This document shows, in pieces, positions 43,127 through 51,981 of a stretch of 64,000 nt of DNA. Position 1 is the first letter of the stretch; every line of letters begins with the position of its first letter. The DNA is taken from assembly GCF_001428045.1 (NCBI RefSeq), contig NZ_LMSD01000040.1, positions 310,096 to 374,095 on the forward strand, read 5' to 3'. The stretch is from Paenibacillus sp. Soil750. GTDB taxonomy: Bacteria; Bacillota; Bacilli; Paenibacillales; NBRC-103111. Below the pieces are notes generated by a model. That model was not told the DNA's origin. It saw nothing but the letters and a program-made list of their open reading frames with translations, and made no database searches. The translations under genes and the position numbers were made by a program.

Positions 43127-44890
43127 TTATGGTCTATTGTAATAAACCCATGTGTTAAGATCCCAATCATTAAGATCACTAACGTTTCCAGTAGAGATTT
43201 GTCCGATTAAGTTTGTTGCTGATTTAGCGTATACCCAATAACCTAATGTATTAATGACTACACCAGTATTAATATTGCTTTTATTATAAACAAATCCTTG
43301 ACCGTTAGGGCTAATCAACATTGGAATAATGTCAAGTGAATTTCCAGTTAAGAAATCTCTGGGAGATCCACCAATTTCCAAAAATGATGGTCCTACTAAA
43401 TTCCATCCAATTTCAATTGGTAAGACAGACGGTGGTGTGATATCTGAAGTTGCATTGAAGGTCGCATAAACGTCTTCATTAGTAGAAGCTAGAAGACTAA
43501 TATACAAAGCTGTTTGTGGCTTGGATAAGTATTGTGCTTGATTCGCCGTTGTTAGTGCTACCCATTGGCTAGTTGTATTGTTATATGCGTAAGCTTTATC
43601 CAAAGAAGCAATATGATCTCCAAGAATAGCTTGCAATGTGGCTGTTTTCAAGGCAAACGGAACTGATAATGTATTCCATCCTGTATATAGATGACGAGTC
43701 ATCCATTTTTGTACGATAATTTCGTTTGAATTGTCGCCATATGAACAAGGATTAAAAGGAGATGCTTGTTGAGCTACATAGATACCAGCAGGAACTTGAT
43801 CAAACGTTAGATTTCCACTATCGTCAGCATATCTATAGTCATAGTACCCATTGGATTTGTTGTAAAGATAGATATAAGCGTTTGGTAATGCTCCTGTAAT
43901 GGCTACACCTGTCCCCGTTGTAGTTACGGCAAGGGTTGGTGCATGAGGTTCTATAACGAAAGAATTCACTCTATCGTTTCCATCGTTTGTAGTTTCTATG
44001 ACTCGGTAGCGTTGTGCTACTGTGGCAGCTGCTGGGAAGGTAAATGATCCACTAGCTGGAACAATAGCGGATAAATAAACATCAGAAGTAACTGTAGTGC
44101 TGCCTGAAGTAGTTATTGACACATGATATAATCTCAATTCTGCAGTAGGAATAGCATTACTTACGGTTACGTCACCCTGAGCATTAGTTTGAATTTCCAT
44201 GCTAGGAAGGTCATTTTTAGCAAGATATTTATACGAGTTTGAATAAGAAGTAAGTGAAGTACCTCCCAGTGCAACAAATGTCTGTTTCACACGATACCAT
44301 GATCCATTTGGAACGCCTGTAAAATTGGCTATACCATTCGCATCTGCTATTTGTGTAGGTTGAATTGGAACTTCTCCTTGTACATATGGGTTAAATAAAG
44401 TAACAACTGCGCCGGGTGTAAGATTAGTTACCTGAACTGTCCCTAGAGCCGTAGGATCCCAGCCAAACGTTGATTCCGGGGCTTTAGGATTTAATGTTAT
44501 TACATTACTGGCTGCACTTCTAACTGTGCCAGCAAATTCTCTGATCGTATACAGACCAGGAGTTACATCTTTAAATTCAACACTCAATAATGTCTCCCCT
44601 GTAGTTATTTGATTACTAATAACAGGGTTCGCATTTACCGCAGAACCTGCTTCAGTACCATTAGCATCATAGAGAACTACTTTTGATGTATCTGAGTCTA
44701 AGTATTGAACACGAATACTTCCACTTCCTGAATCTGCGTAAACACCATAATAATTATTATTAAAATTAGGCGTATATTCATCTACCCGGGTAGATCCGCC
44801 TGCTGCAGATGCCATAGGCGCTACTGCGCCGAATATGACAATTGTTGCTAATAGTGAAGAAATAATTGCTTTTTTAAATTTGAAAATCAT
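43127..44890 (-). CDS. Large secreted protein with repeated beta-domains
   Basis: 587 residues. Signal peptide FKFKKAIISSLLATIVIFGA...ASA. Repeating units of about 90 residues with the pattern (V)xLYD/LFN/LYN...AxGxxxFxxVPxGxYxVxQ...SN (for example PGAVVTLFNPY...NGIANFTGVPNGSWYRVKQ, ALPNAYIYLYNKS...SGNLTFDQVPAGIYVAQQ), like prealbumin-type surface repeats. The C-terminal part has two GWN modules (LYTGWNTLSVPFALK and IEIGWNLVGPSF) seen in bacterial surface proteins. No SLH, LPxTG or other anchor. AT-rich and without known catalytic residues. Only two Cys-free anchors could be judged: it is secreted or loosely attached. Confidence 0.78.
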   Translation of the reverse strand: MIFKFKKAIISSLLATIVIFGAVAPMASAAGGSTRVDEYTPNFNNNYYGVYADSGSGSIRVQYLDSDTSKVVLYDANGTEAGSAVNANPVISNQITTGETLLSVEFKDVTPGLYTIREFAGTVRSAASNVITLNPKAPESTFGWDPTALGTVQVTNLTPGAVVTLFNPYVQGEVPIQPTQIADANGIANFTGVPNGSWYRVKQTFVALGGTSLTSYSNSYKYLAKNDLPSMEIQTNAQGDVTVSNAIPTAELRLYHVSITTSGSTTVTSDVYLSAIVPASGSFTFPAAATVAQRYRVIETTNDGNDRVNSFVIEPHAPTLAVTTTGTGVAITGALPNAYIYLYNKSNGYYDYRYADDSGNLTFDQVPAGIYVAQQASPFNPCSYGDNSNEIIVQKWMTRHLYTGWNTLSVPFALKTATLQAILGDHIASLDKAYAYNNTTSQWVALTTANQAQYLSKPQTALYISLLASTNEDVYATFNATSDITPPSVLPIEIGWNLVGPSFLEIGGSPRDFLTGNSLDIIPMLISPNGQGFVYNKSNINTGVVINTLGYWVYAKSATNLIGQISTGNVSDLNDWDLNTWVYYNRP

Positions 44891-45064
44891 AGTTTCTTTT
44901 TCCTCCTATTAATCTATTCGTAATTCAACTTAACTCTACGCTAACGGTGTGCGTTCAACCCTCATTCCTATCGATTTTTGTCATAACTCTATTTCTACTG
45001 GCAATTATAGACTTTACACCTACAAATGAAATGTAACTAAAGTTATAGTTTTGAAAATAATGTC

Positions 45065-45094
45065 GAAAAAACCCATACTTATGGCAGGTATGGG
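45065..45094 (-). terminator. Terminator of the 7TM kinase operon
   Basis: CCCATAC (45072-45078) / GTATGGG (45088-45094); TTTTTTC follows on the reverse strand. Confidence 0.88.
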
Positions 45095-45121
45095 CGTTTT
45101 ATTCCTATGTAGTTAGACCTA

Positions 45122-45718
45122 TCAAGTTAACATTCTCAACTCTTTCATTCTAGCAACTGTTTGTACGCGTCGTTTAATGCCTAATTTTCCATATAAGCGA
45201 TTGATATGTCCTTTTACCGTACCTTCCGTTAGTCCGAACCGTTCGGCAATTTCCATGTTGGACAACCCATCTATGATGGCTAAAGCGATATCCAGTTCTC
45301 GATTCGTCAGTGGATCGATTAGAGACTCGGATGAGGTAACTACCCTATCTACGTCTGGAACTACCTCCCCACGAGCCCGCTCCACCGTTTTCACCAATCT
45401 CTCCTGCACAACAGGCTTCACGATGTAGTCGAATGCATATACATCAAAAGCTGATAAGGCGTATTCCATGTGAGAGGTAATGAACACGATTTTGGTTGCT
45501 CGCCCACTCGCCCGCACACGCTCTGCAAACTCCAAGCCATTTTCCCGCGGCATGCTAATATCTACGAAAACCATATCCACCTCGTGCGTGGTCAGGTAAT
45601 CGTAAGCTTCTTTCGCCGCTGAGAAACTACCCACAACTTCGATATCTGACATTTTGGCGAGCATCCGCTTCATGATGAGATGCATGGCCTTCTCATCGTC
45701 GATCAGGATGACTTTCAT
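45122..45718 (-). CDS. Response regulator: LytT-like receiver with LuxR-type HTH
   Basis: 198 residues. Receiver 1-118 with D53 in VFVDISMPRENG; the end FDVYAFDYIVKPV is the wording typical of receivers fused to LytTR or SARP domains. The output is a GerE/LuxR four-helix HTH (about 132-198): LTNRELDIALAIIDGLSNMEIAERFGLTEGTVKGHI split over 20-residue limits, then RLYGKLGIKRRVQ. The mixed architecture is uncommon. Start overlaps the kinase stop by 4 bp (ATGA). Confidence 0.9.
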   Translation of the reverse strand: MKVILIDDEKAMHLIMKRMLAKMSDIEVVGSFSAAKEAYDYLTTHEVDMVFVDISMPRENGLEFAERVRASGRATKIVFITSHMEYALSAFDVYAFDYIVKPVVQERLVKTVERARGEVVPDVDRVVTSSESLIDPLTNRELDIALAIIDGLSNMEIAERFGLTEGTVKGHINRLYGKLGIKRRVQTVARMKELRMLT

Positions 45719-47517
45719 CTCTCTCGCCCTCCCTCATGAATTGCTAGTTTTGTTGACGCCTCAGGCCGTGTTGGTATAGTGAAATAAAACGTAGTTCCTT
45801 CCAAGGGTACACTCTCAAACCAGATTTCCCCACCGTTTAAGTGCACGAACTCCTTGCATAGGGTAAGCCCAAGTCCGACGCCTCGTTCTCCAGCGGTTCC
45901 CGTTGACGAAGCCGGATAAGCCTCTTTCAACAACGTACTAGCCTGATCAGATGTCATGCCTGCCCCTGTATCGCTCACCGAAACTACGACGACATCTGCT
46001 TCATAGGCGACTCGTAACCGGATCGTGCCTCCGATAGCCGTGAACTTAATCGCATTGGATAACAAATTACGGATAATGAGATCCAGCATTTCTTTATCTG
46101 CGTACACGTACGTATCCATAGGAATTTCATTGATCATCTCAAGCTGCTTACTCTCACTGCGGACCTTCATCATACGCAAGTTTGTCTGTATGGTTTGTGC
46201 CAAGTCTCGTTCAACTGGGTTGAAAATCATGCCACCTCTCTGACTTCGAAACCATTCGAGTAAACTCTCTACCAACGTAAACGTATTCTGAATCTGTTGG
46301 CTCATTTCAAGTACAATCTCTTCATAATCCCCCTCGACATCGCGCAAATCGTCTTCCATAATTTCTACTAAATTGATAAGGACAGCCAATGGATCACGAA
46401 TATCATGCGCCACGACGTTAAACATTTTGTCCTTGAAGGTATTCAGTTCACTTAATTGCCTAGCATTATCGCGTAAAATCTCCTCCGATCGTACCATTTC
46501 GGTGACATCGCTTATCAAGAGCATTTTGCCGGCAGGCTTTTGCGCATGATCATGAATATAGGACATGTGAACATTATAGAATCGCCTATCCGCTAAACCC
46601 GATATTGGAATCTTACTTTCCATTGAGGGTCCCTGTAATACCCTTTCAAGCAACATCGGGAATTGTGAGAAAACCTGACCAGCTGGCTGCCCGATCCAAT
46701 TCGGATCAATGCCTGCAATAACACGCTTCGCTGACTGGTTGAAGCTAGTCAGGATGTTATCCAAATCAAACACCATAACCGCATCCTGCATGGATGCAAA
46801 CACCTTTTGCAGTGCCAAGGGCGCTAACCGCAGCATATTGAATTGGTAGATCCCCCATAAATAGAAGATGCCTGAGAATATAAAGCCGAATGGGGAAATA
46901 TCGATTGGCAGGTAGAAGAAACCGCTTAAATATATCAAAGTAAAGCCGAACGGGCCCCATGAACCAATAATCATAAACGCGATTTGTTTCTTCATTCGGG
47001 GTGTTGCTTTACGGAACATTTGGATCAACATACCCATACCGACTACAAAAAATGAATACGAGTAAGCAACATGCAGCTTGTATAGCGGTCCTTTTTCCAT
47101 GGTAACGAGAGGGAAACCTTCGGAGTAATCTAATCTCATACTTGAATAAAATAAATGATGCCACTCATTCGTATTATGGGAAATAAATGTGGTCATCGGT
47201 ACAATCATGAGGAGCGACACAACCCATTTGCTGACATATTTTTGTCGACCTGTATACTGTAAAACGAGCACGAACCACAGGATGGTGCCAAATGGAATCC
47301 CGATATATTCGATGCGCAACCAGAACTGTATTTGCTCTATCGATGTACTAACAACCTCAAAAGCGTAGCCGAAGGTGTAAAATGCTCCCGTTAACACGCC
47401 TAAACCATAGCTGATGGCAATGGGAAGCTCTCTTCTTTTCCAACAAAGGTAGGCAATGACTAATGAACAACAGGTCGCAGCAATCAGTAGGACGGATAAA
47501 TATGCATTATAACTCAT
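45715..47517 (-). CDS. 7TM-sensor histidine kinase with PAS domain
   Basis: 600 residues from the ATG at 47517, 8 nt after GGGGG; an earlier ATG at 47550 has a weaker site. N-terminal seven-helix module (about 1-225) of the HisKA_7TM type (IEQIQFWLRIEYIGIPFGTILWF, NEWHHLFYSS, HVAYSYSFFVVGMGMLIQMF, the longer ones read in pieces), PAS (about 230-345, VFDLDNILTSFNQSAKRV), HisKA with VVAHDIRDPLAVLINLVEI, HATPase with RNLLSNAIKFT, DTGAGM and GVGLGLTLCKEF. The same 7TM type is found in the GGDEF-EAL protein across the divergent promoter. Confidence 0.9.
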   Translation of the reverse strand: MSYNAYLSVLLIAATCCSLVIAYLCWKRRELPIAISYGLGVLTGAFYTFGYAFEVVSTSIEQIQFWLRIEYIGIPFGTILWFVLVLQYTGRQKYVSKWVVSLLMIVPMTTFISHNTNEWHHLFYSSMRLDYSEGFPLVTMEKGPLYKLHVAYSYSFFVVGMGMLIQMFRKATPRMKKQIAFMIIGSWGPFGFTLIYLSGFFYLPIDISPFGFIFSGIFYLWGIYQFNMLRLAPLALQKVFASMQDAVMVFDLDNILTSFNQSAKRVIAGIDPNWIGQPAGQVFSQFPMLLERVLQGPSMESKIPISGLADRRFYNVHMSYIHDHAQKPAGKMLLISDVTEMVRSEEILRDNARQLSELNTFKDKMFNVVAHDIRDPLAVLINLVEIMEDDLRDVEGDYEEIVLEMSQQIQNTFTLVESLLEWFRSQRGGMIFNPVERDLAQTIQTNLRMMKVRSESKQLEMINEIPMDTYVYADKEMLDLIIRNLLSNAIKFTAIGGTIRLRVAYEADVVVVSVSDTGAGMTSDQASTLLKEAYPASSTGTAGERGVGLGLTLCKEFVHLNGGEIWFESVPLEGTTFYFTIPTRPEASTKLAIHEGGRER

Positions 47518-47658
47518 TGCTCTAGCCCCCATACGGGAATCATCTTTCATTCCGCATGTTCTATGTTATCAAACTTGCCATGAAATTTGTTGATTTTTAG
47601 CGAAATAATCTAACTGGTTATCATTTACATTTTCGAATACCTTCCGAATGAAAAACTA

Positions 47659-47683
47659 GGTACTAAGTACCATATTTAATATG
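47659..47683. promoter_or_regulatory. Two abutting perfect palindromes in the divergent promoter region
   Basis: GGTACT-A-AGTACC (47659-47671) and CATATT-T-AATATG (47671-47683) share one base. They lie about 80-100 bp upstream of the ketosynthase-like gene and 140 bp upstream of the kinase. Likely operator; the binding protein is not known. Confidence 0.55.
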
Positions 47684-47761
47684 AAGTAGGATTCTGTAGA
47701 AATCTATCGAATTTTATTAAGGAAAGTAAATTTCTAATAGGAGCTTCATGGAGGATTTATT

Positions 47762-48940
47762 GTGGATAATGTAGTCATCACGGGTTTTGGTATCAAAGCC
47801 CCTCATATTGATAACAAGATGCAATTTAAGACGGTCTTGGAACATGGGATATGCACGCATCGCGTGATAAAGAGCCAAATAAACGATCTAAACTTTGTTT
47901 GCGGCGTTATTGATAACGACTTTAAAATCGTTCGAGGCAAAAATCTGAAGCGATATCCACGGATGGCTCGATTTGCTATGGCAGCTGCTGATGATGCGAT
48001 GGAGATGGCCGGTATTGACGACAGAGGTTCTCTGCGTATTGCCGTAATTTTGGGAACATCCGCAGCGGGCATTTCCGAAATGGAAGAATATTCTGCAGGC
48101 GGTGCCGTATATGAGAAATTGCCCATTCATAGTGTAGCATTAGCTAATGCGCACAGTTTATCTGCAGCGGTGGCTCATCATTTGGACATAAGGGGGCAGG
48201 TTTATACAATCACGACAGGCTGTACATCAAGCTCCGACGCAATCTGCATGGGGAAACTTCTCCTGGATAGCGGAATGGCAGATGTTTGTATAGTGGGTGG
48301 TTCCGATGCGGCCATTACGGGATGGACGATGAAAGGTTTTTTGAAAATCCAAGGGATCACGCCCGATGTTGATATTATGGAAACTGGCGTTCCTTTTTCC
48401 AATGCTCATCAAGGATTTGTATTGGCTGAAGGCGCCGGTGTTCTTATCTTAGAACGTGAGAAAGAAGCTAAAGCAAGAGGAGCCTCTCTTTACGGTGCTA
48501 TCAAAGGGACTGCCTCTTACAATGAAGGCACCTCCATTCTGCAAAGCGACGAAACAGGACAAAATATGTTGCAAGCTCTTCGAACCGCTGTAGGCGAACA
48601 TATTCCGACGTATTTGAACAGCCAGGCTCTTGGTTTGAAAGTAAATGACCGAGTAGAAAGTATCATCCATGAAACCTTATTTGGTCCATCGGTTCCCATC
48701 ACCTCAATTAAAGGTATGACAGGACACACGCTAGGGTCTATGGGAGTCATTCAAGTCATCTCTTCCCTTCTTAGCATGGAATACGGCTTTATACCTCCGA
48801 CTATTAAAACGAATGCCGAAGGATTCGAGAATCTGCCAATCGTGCTAGAAACTCGATATCAGAACATCCAAAGCGTGGCTATTACCACACATGGATACGG
48901 AGGCAACAACACTTGTCTATTTGTCACCAAGATTGACTGA
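47762..48940 (+). CDS. Beta-ketoacyl synthase-like protein with altered active site
   Basis: 392 residues, thiolase fold of the KAS II/FabF group. Nucleophile C154 is kept in ITTGCTSSSDAI, and the second active-site His H322 in KGMTGHTLGSMG, together with GFVLAEGAGVLILE. The first His of the C-H-H triad is missing: where FabF has NAHGTST this protein reads NSQALGL (Q288). FabF-type decarboxylating condensation is therefore doubtful. GTG start, GGAGG 7 nt upstream. It is transcribed with a GGDEF-EAL gene 11 bp downstream; no acyl carrier, ketoreductase or acyltransferase gene is near. Confidence 0.85.
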   Translation: MDNVVITGFGIKAPHIDNKMQFKTVLEHGICTHRVIKSQINDLNFVCGVIDNDFKIVRGKNLKRYPRMARFAMAAADDAMEMAGIDDRGSLRIAVILGTSAAGISEMEEYSAGGAVYEKLPIHSVALANAHSLSAAVAHHLDIRGQVYTITTGCTSSSDAICMGKLLLDSGMADVCIVGGSDAAITGWTMKGFLKIQGITPDVDIMETGVPFSNAHQGFVLAEGAGVLILEREKEAKARGASLYGAIKGTASYNEGTSILQSDETGQNMLQALRTAVGEHIPTYLNSQALGLKVNDRVESIIHETLFGPSVPITSIKGMTGHTLGSMGVIQVISSLLSMEYGFIPPTIKTNAEGFENLPIVLETRYQNIQSVAITTHGYGGNNTCLFVTKID

Positions 48941-48951
48941 GAGGTGATTTT

Positions 48952-50949
48952 ATGTTCCTGTTATTGCTATTAATTATTACATTTATTCCGCTTTTCGTTG
49001 GTTTGACCATCTTATTTATGTTCGAGAAGACCAAGTTGGCGAGAGCTATTTTCATGTTTTTATTTTTTGCTTCCATGTGGGAGTTAGACACCGCCGTTTT
49101 GTATGCACACCATCTACTGTCTGAAACAACCATTGAGTTTTTATTTCGTTTCTTCAGGTTTGGTTCTATCATGCTTACACCCGCTTTGATCTATGTGGCG
49201 TACAGTATGGCCAGCGAAGTAGCGGAGAGTCAGAAATCTCGATGGCTTCGGGTAGCGGTGAGTAAAACCATGGTGGTATTGGTGTTTTCCTGGAGCCTAT
49301 TTGTCTATCTGATCGGTTGGACCAATCTAGGGATCCAAAATCTGTATCTTGTCAAAATGGACAGCCTTACTGACTTCATGTTTCCAGCTAACGGGCCTTG
49401 GGCAGGGGTTTTCCATCTCAATGTCGTGCTACTTATCATCAGCTTGTTATTCTCATTCGTTGTCAGCCTGAAAATAACGGAGAAAGATAAACGTACTTTC
49501 CTGCTTGTCTTCACGTCTGTCATAGCTGTTGGTTATAGCATTGGTATTCTGAATCTATTTGAAAAATACAGATTATATCCAAGCGCTATTGCTGTTATGC
49601 TTTTCGCGATTACGACATTCATTGCATTCACACGCATGCATACGAAAATCGTGAAATACATGGCTTATCACGACGCACTAACGGGTCTGCCGAACCAAAG
49701 ATTGTTCAAAAATCGGCTGAACACTGCACTTGAATCCGCAAAACGGAACAATACCAGCATCGCGGTTCTCTATATGGATCTAGATCGATTCAAGCTTATT
49801 AATGATACGCTCGGACATAATGTCGGTGATGTGCTGCTACAGAATGTCGCTGGGCGAATCACCGAATGTCTAAGCAAACAAGCAACGATTTCCCGGCAAG
49901 GTGGCGATGAATTTACGATTATTCTTTCAGGGCATACGCAGGAAGAACTTGAACAAGCCATACAGGATATTTTGTACGCCTTTAGCAAGCCCTTCACCTT
50001 GCAGGAGTATCAGTTATTTGTCACTCCTAGTATCGGCATCAGCTTATATCCATCTGGCGGAGAGAGGGCGGACATCTTGATAAAGAATGCGGACACGGCG
50101 ATGTACCGTGCCAAAGATAAAGGAAAAAACACCTATCAATTCTTTAATGAAACGATGGGAATTCAAATTCATCAGAAGCTAAATATGGAAAATGCACTGC
50201 GCAAAGCTTTGGAAGAAAATCAATTCGTTGTTCATTATCAACCCAAGGTTGATGTACTTACTGGGAGAATTACGGGAGCCGAAGCCTTAATTCGTTGGCA
50301 GCATCCCGAATTGGGCTTCATTGCCCCCTCGGAGTTCATTCCTTTGGCAGAAGAAACCGGGCTGATCGTTCCAATTGGTCAGTGGGTACTTCACACCGCT
50401 TGTAAGCAATTCAAAGCTTGGCAAACCCAAGAAATGCTGCACATGTCGGTTGCCGTTAATCTATCGATGCTGCAACTGAGACAGGAAAACTTCATCGAAA
50501 TGGTCGAGCAAGTCCTGAATGAAACCGGACTCGCACCGCAGGATCTGGAGTTCGAGATTACGGAAAGTAACGCCATGAACAACGTCGATCTTTTCATACA
50601 GAAATTAATCGCTTTGAAGAAATTAGGGGTCGGCATTTCCATTGATGATTTCGGGACAGGCTACTCCTCATTCGGCTATTTGAAGCAATTGCCTATTGAT
50701 ACCCTGAAGATCGACAGGTCTTTCATTAATGACATCACGAATTCAGAGGAAGATGCCGCGATTGTGCAGGCGATTATTGCCATGGCTCATATTTTGAAGC
50801 TGAAAGTCGTAGCTGAAGGCGTTGAAACGGCCAGTCAACTCACGTTATTAGAACAATTTCAGTGCAACGCTGTACAAGGTTACTATTTGAGTCGGCCATT
50901 AGCCGCTGAAGCTTATGTGAAAATGCTTAGAAGCAACGTTGTATGTTAA
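48952..50949 (+). CDS. 7TM-GGDEF-EAL cyclic-di-GMP enzyme
   Basis: 665 residues. Seven to eight membrane helices (1-228), then GGDEF (about 235-400) with the signature RQGGDEF at 315-321, and EAL (about 410-660) with EAL at 444-446, NLS, FEITES, DDFGTGYSS, LKID, AEGVET and QGYYLS, i.e. all metal and catalytic residues of an active phosphodiesterase. The product-inhibition site RxxD before GGDEF is absent (SKQA). It could both make and break c-di-GMP. AGAGGTGA precedes the ATG. Co-transcribed with the ketosynthase-like gene. Confidence 0.93.
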   Translation: MFLLLLLIITFIPLFVGLTILFMFEKTKLARAIFMFLFFASMWELDTAVLYAHHLLSETTIEFLFRFFRFGSIMLTPALIYVAYSMASEVAESQKSRWLRVAVSKTMVVLVFSWSLFVYLIGWTNLGIQNLYLVKMDSLTDFMFPANGPWAGVFHLNVVLLIISLLFSFVVSLKITEKDKRTFLLVFTSVIAVGYSIGILNLFEKYRLYPSAIAVMLFAITTFIAFTRMHTKIVKYMAYHDALTGLPNQRLFKNRLNTALESAKRNNTSIAVLYMDLDRFKLINDTLGHNVGDVLLQNVAGRITECLSKQATISRQGGDEFTIILSGHTQEELEQAIQDILYAFSKPFTLQEYQLFVTPSIGISLYPSGGERADILIKNADTAMYRAKDKGKNTYQFFNETMGIQIHQKLNMENALRKALEENQFVVHYQPKVDVLTGRITGAEALIRWQHPELGFIAPSEFIPLAEETGLIVPIGQWVLHTACKQFKAWQTQEMLHMSVAVNLSMLQLRQENFIEMVEQVLNETGLAPQDLEFEITESNAMNNVDLFIQKLIALKKLGVGISIDDFGTGYSSFGYLKQLPIDTLKIDRSFINDITNSEEDAAIVQAIIAMAHILKLKVVAEGVETASQLTLLEQFQCNAVQGYYLSRPLAAEAYVKMLRSNVVC

Positions 50950-50970
50950 AGTAAACATCCCATCCCGCAA

Positions 50971-51021
50971 CAAAAGGCTGTTAGGTAACGTAGATGCTTC
51001 TACATGACCTAACAGCCTCTT
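50971..51021. terminator. Bidirectional terminator
   Basis: AGGCTGTTAGGT (50975-50986) / ACCTAACAGCCT (51007-51018), with an inner GTAGA-TGCT-TCTAC hairpin. TTTTGTTG on the reverse side, CTTCTGTTT on the forward side. Confidence 0.88.
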
Positions 51022-51036
51022 CTGTTTACAAACCAA

Positions 51037-51981
51037 TTATGCCGCCACATCTCGCTTCGTGAATACTAGCCATGCTACTAAGTTGAAAGTGAAGAAATAG
51101 ATGCTCAATACGATAATCGAGAATTGAAGCGTCATCCCCGTCTGATACGGGCGGCCGCTCAAATACTGAGACAGATCAATATTAGCAAATAGCAGGTATT
51201 TACTCCATTCGTAAGGCTGCAAGAGCTCCAAGAAGATCGCTCCCGCAAATAAAGCAAAGATGGAAAAGCCAATCGCCATGATACTGCTGCGGAAAGCAGA
51301 AGAAATCATGAAGGCCATGGTGACGAAAATAATCGTAGACACACCATTGAGCAGATAAGTTTTCCATAGGTTAGCAACCATGCTTTTCTCTACAACCTGG
51401 CCCGCTGCATCGGTGGTTACTAGGGGTAGGTCAATCAACCCAAACTTATATAGAATCCCGTTTACTAGAATAGACACAACGAACAGAATAATTAATAAGA
51501 ATAAACCAAAAGCAATCATCGATATATATTTGGACACTAGAATCTTTGTTCGATTGGCAGGTCGAATCAAGAGCAGCTTGATGGTCCCTGTTGTGAATTC
51601 CCCAGCCAAGCTGTCCCCTGCAACAATAACGGTGAACAAGGTGATTAAGATAATTAAGTGCGCCGAATCGTTAATTCCGCTCCACATGGTCCCCCCTTCC
51701 GGGTGAATATTATGCTCGAGATGGTAGTCGTACCTAGCAATCTGCTTTTCGATGCTGGCCTTGCTCTCAGCACTCCGTTTCGGCTCTTTCAGCGCATCGG
51801 TGAGCTCCTGCTTCTGCTCGATCACGTGATTCCGCCACGCATCGACCTCTCCCGATTTGTCATCATAATACCAATCCATGAAACTGCCTAAGAAAACGGC
51901 GCCAATCATGATAGCGACCATGATCCATGTACGTACACGACGGTAGAGCTTCATATTTTCGTTTAGAAACAAATTAACCAA
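51037..51981 (-). CDS. ABC-2 type permease (BcrB-like)
   Basis: About 314 residues from a TTG at 51981, 8 nt after GGAGG; the GTG at 51990 overlaps that site. Six helices, with a charged extracytoplasmic loop (about 35-105: DWYYDDKSGEVDAWRN, KEPKRSAESKASIEKQ) longer than in its paralog at 34924. Coupling motif FTVIVAGDSLAGEFTTGTIK then LLLIRPANRTKIL. Overlaps the ATPase by 8 bp, exactly as the paralogous pair does. Last gene of the YtrA-type operon. Confidence 0.88.
   Translation of the reverse strand: MVNLFLNENMKLYRRVRTWIMVAIMIGAVFLGSFMDWYYDDKSGEVDAWRNHVIEQKQELTDALKEPKRSAESKASIEKQIARYDYHLEHNIHPEGGTMWSGINDSAHLIILITLFTVIVAGDSLAGEFTTGTIKLLLIRPANRTKILVSKYISMIAFGLFLLIILFVVSILVNGILYKFGLIDLPLVTTDAAGQVVEKSMVANLWKTYLLNGVSTIIFVTMAFMISSAFRSSIMAIGFSIFALFAGAIFLELLQPYEWSKYLLFANIDLSQYLSGRPYQTGMTLQFSIIVLSIYFFTFNLVAWLVFTKRDVAA

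Noticed and set aside
47762-48940. Chain length factor (KS-beta)
   Set aside because: Those lose the active Cys; here Cys154 is kept and it is a His that is replaced.
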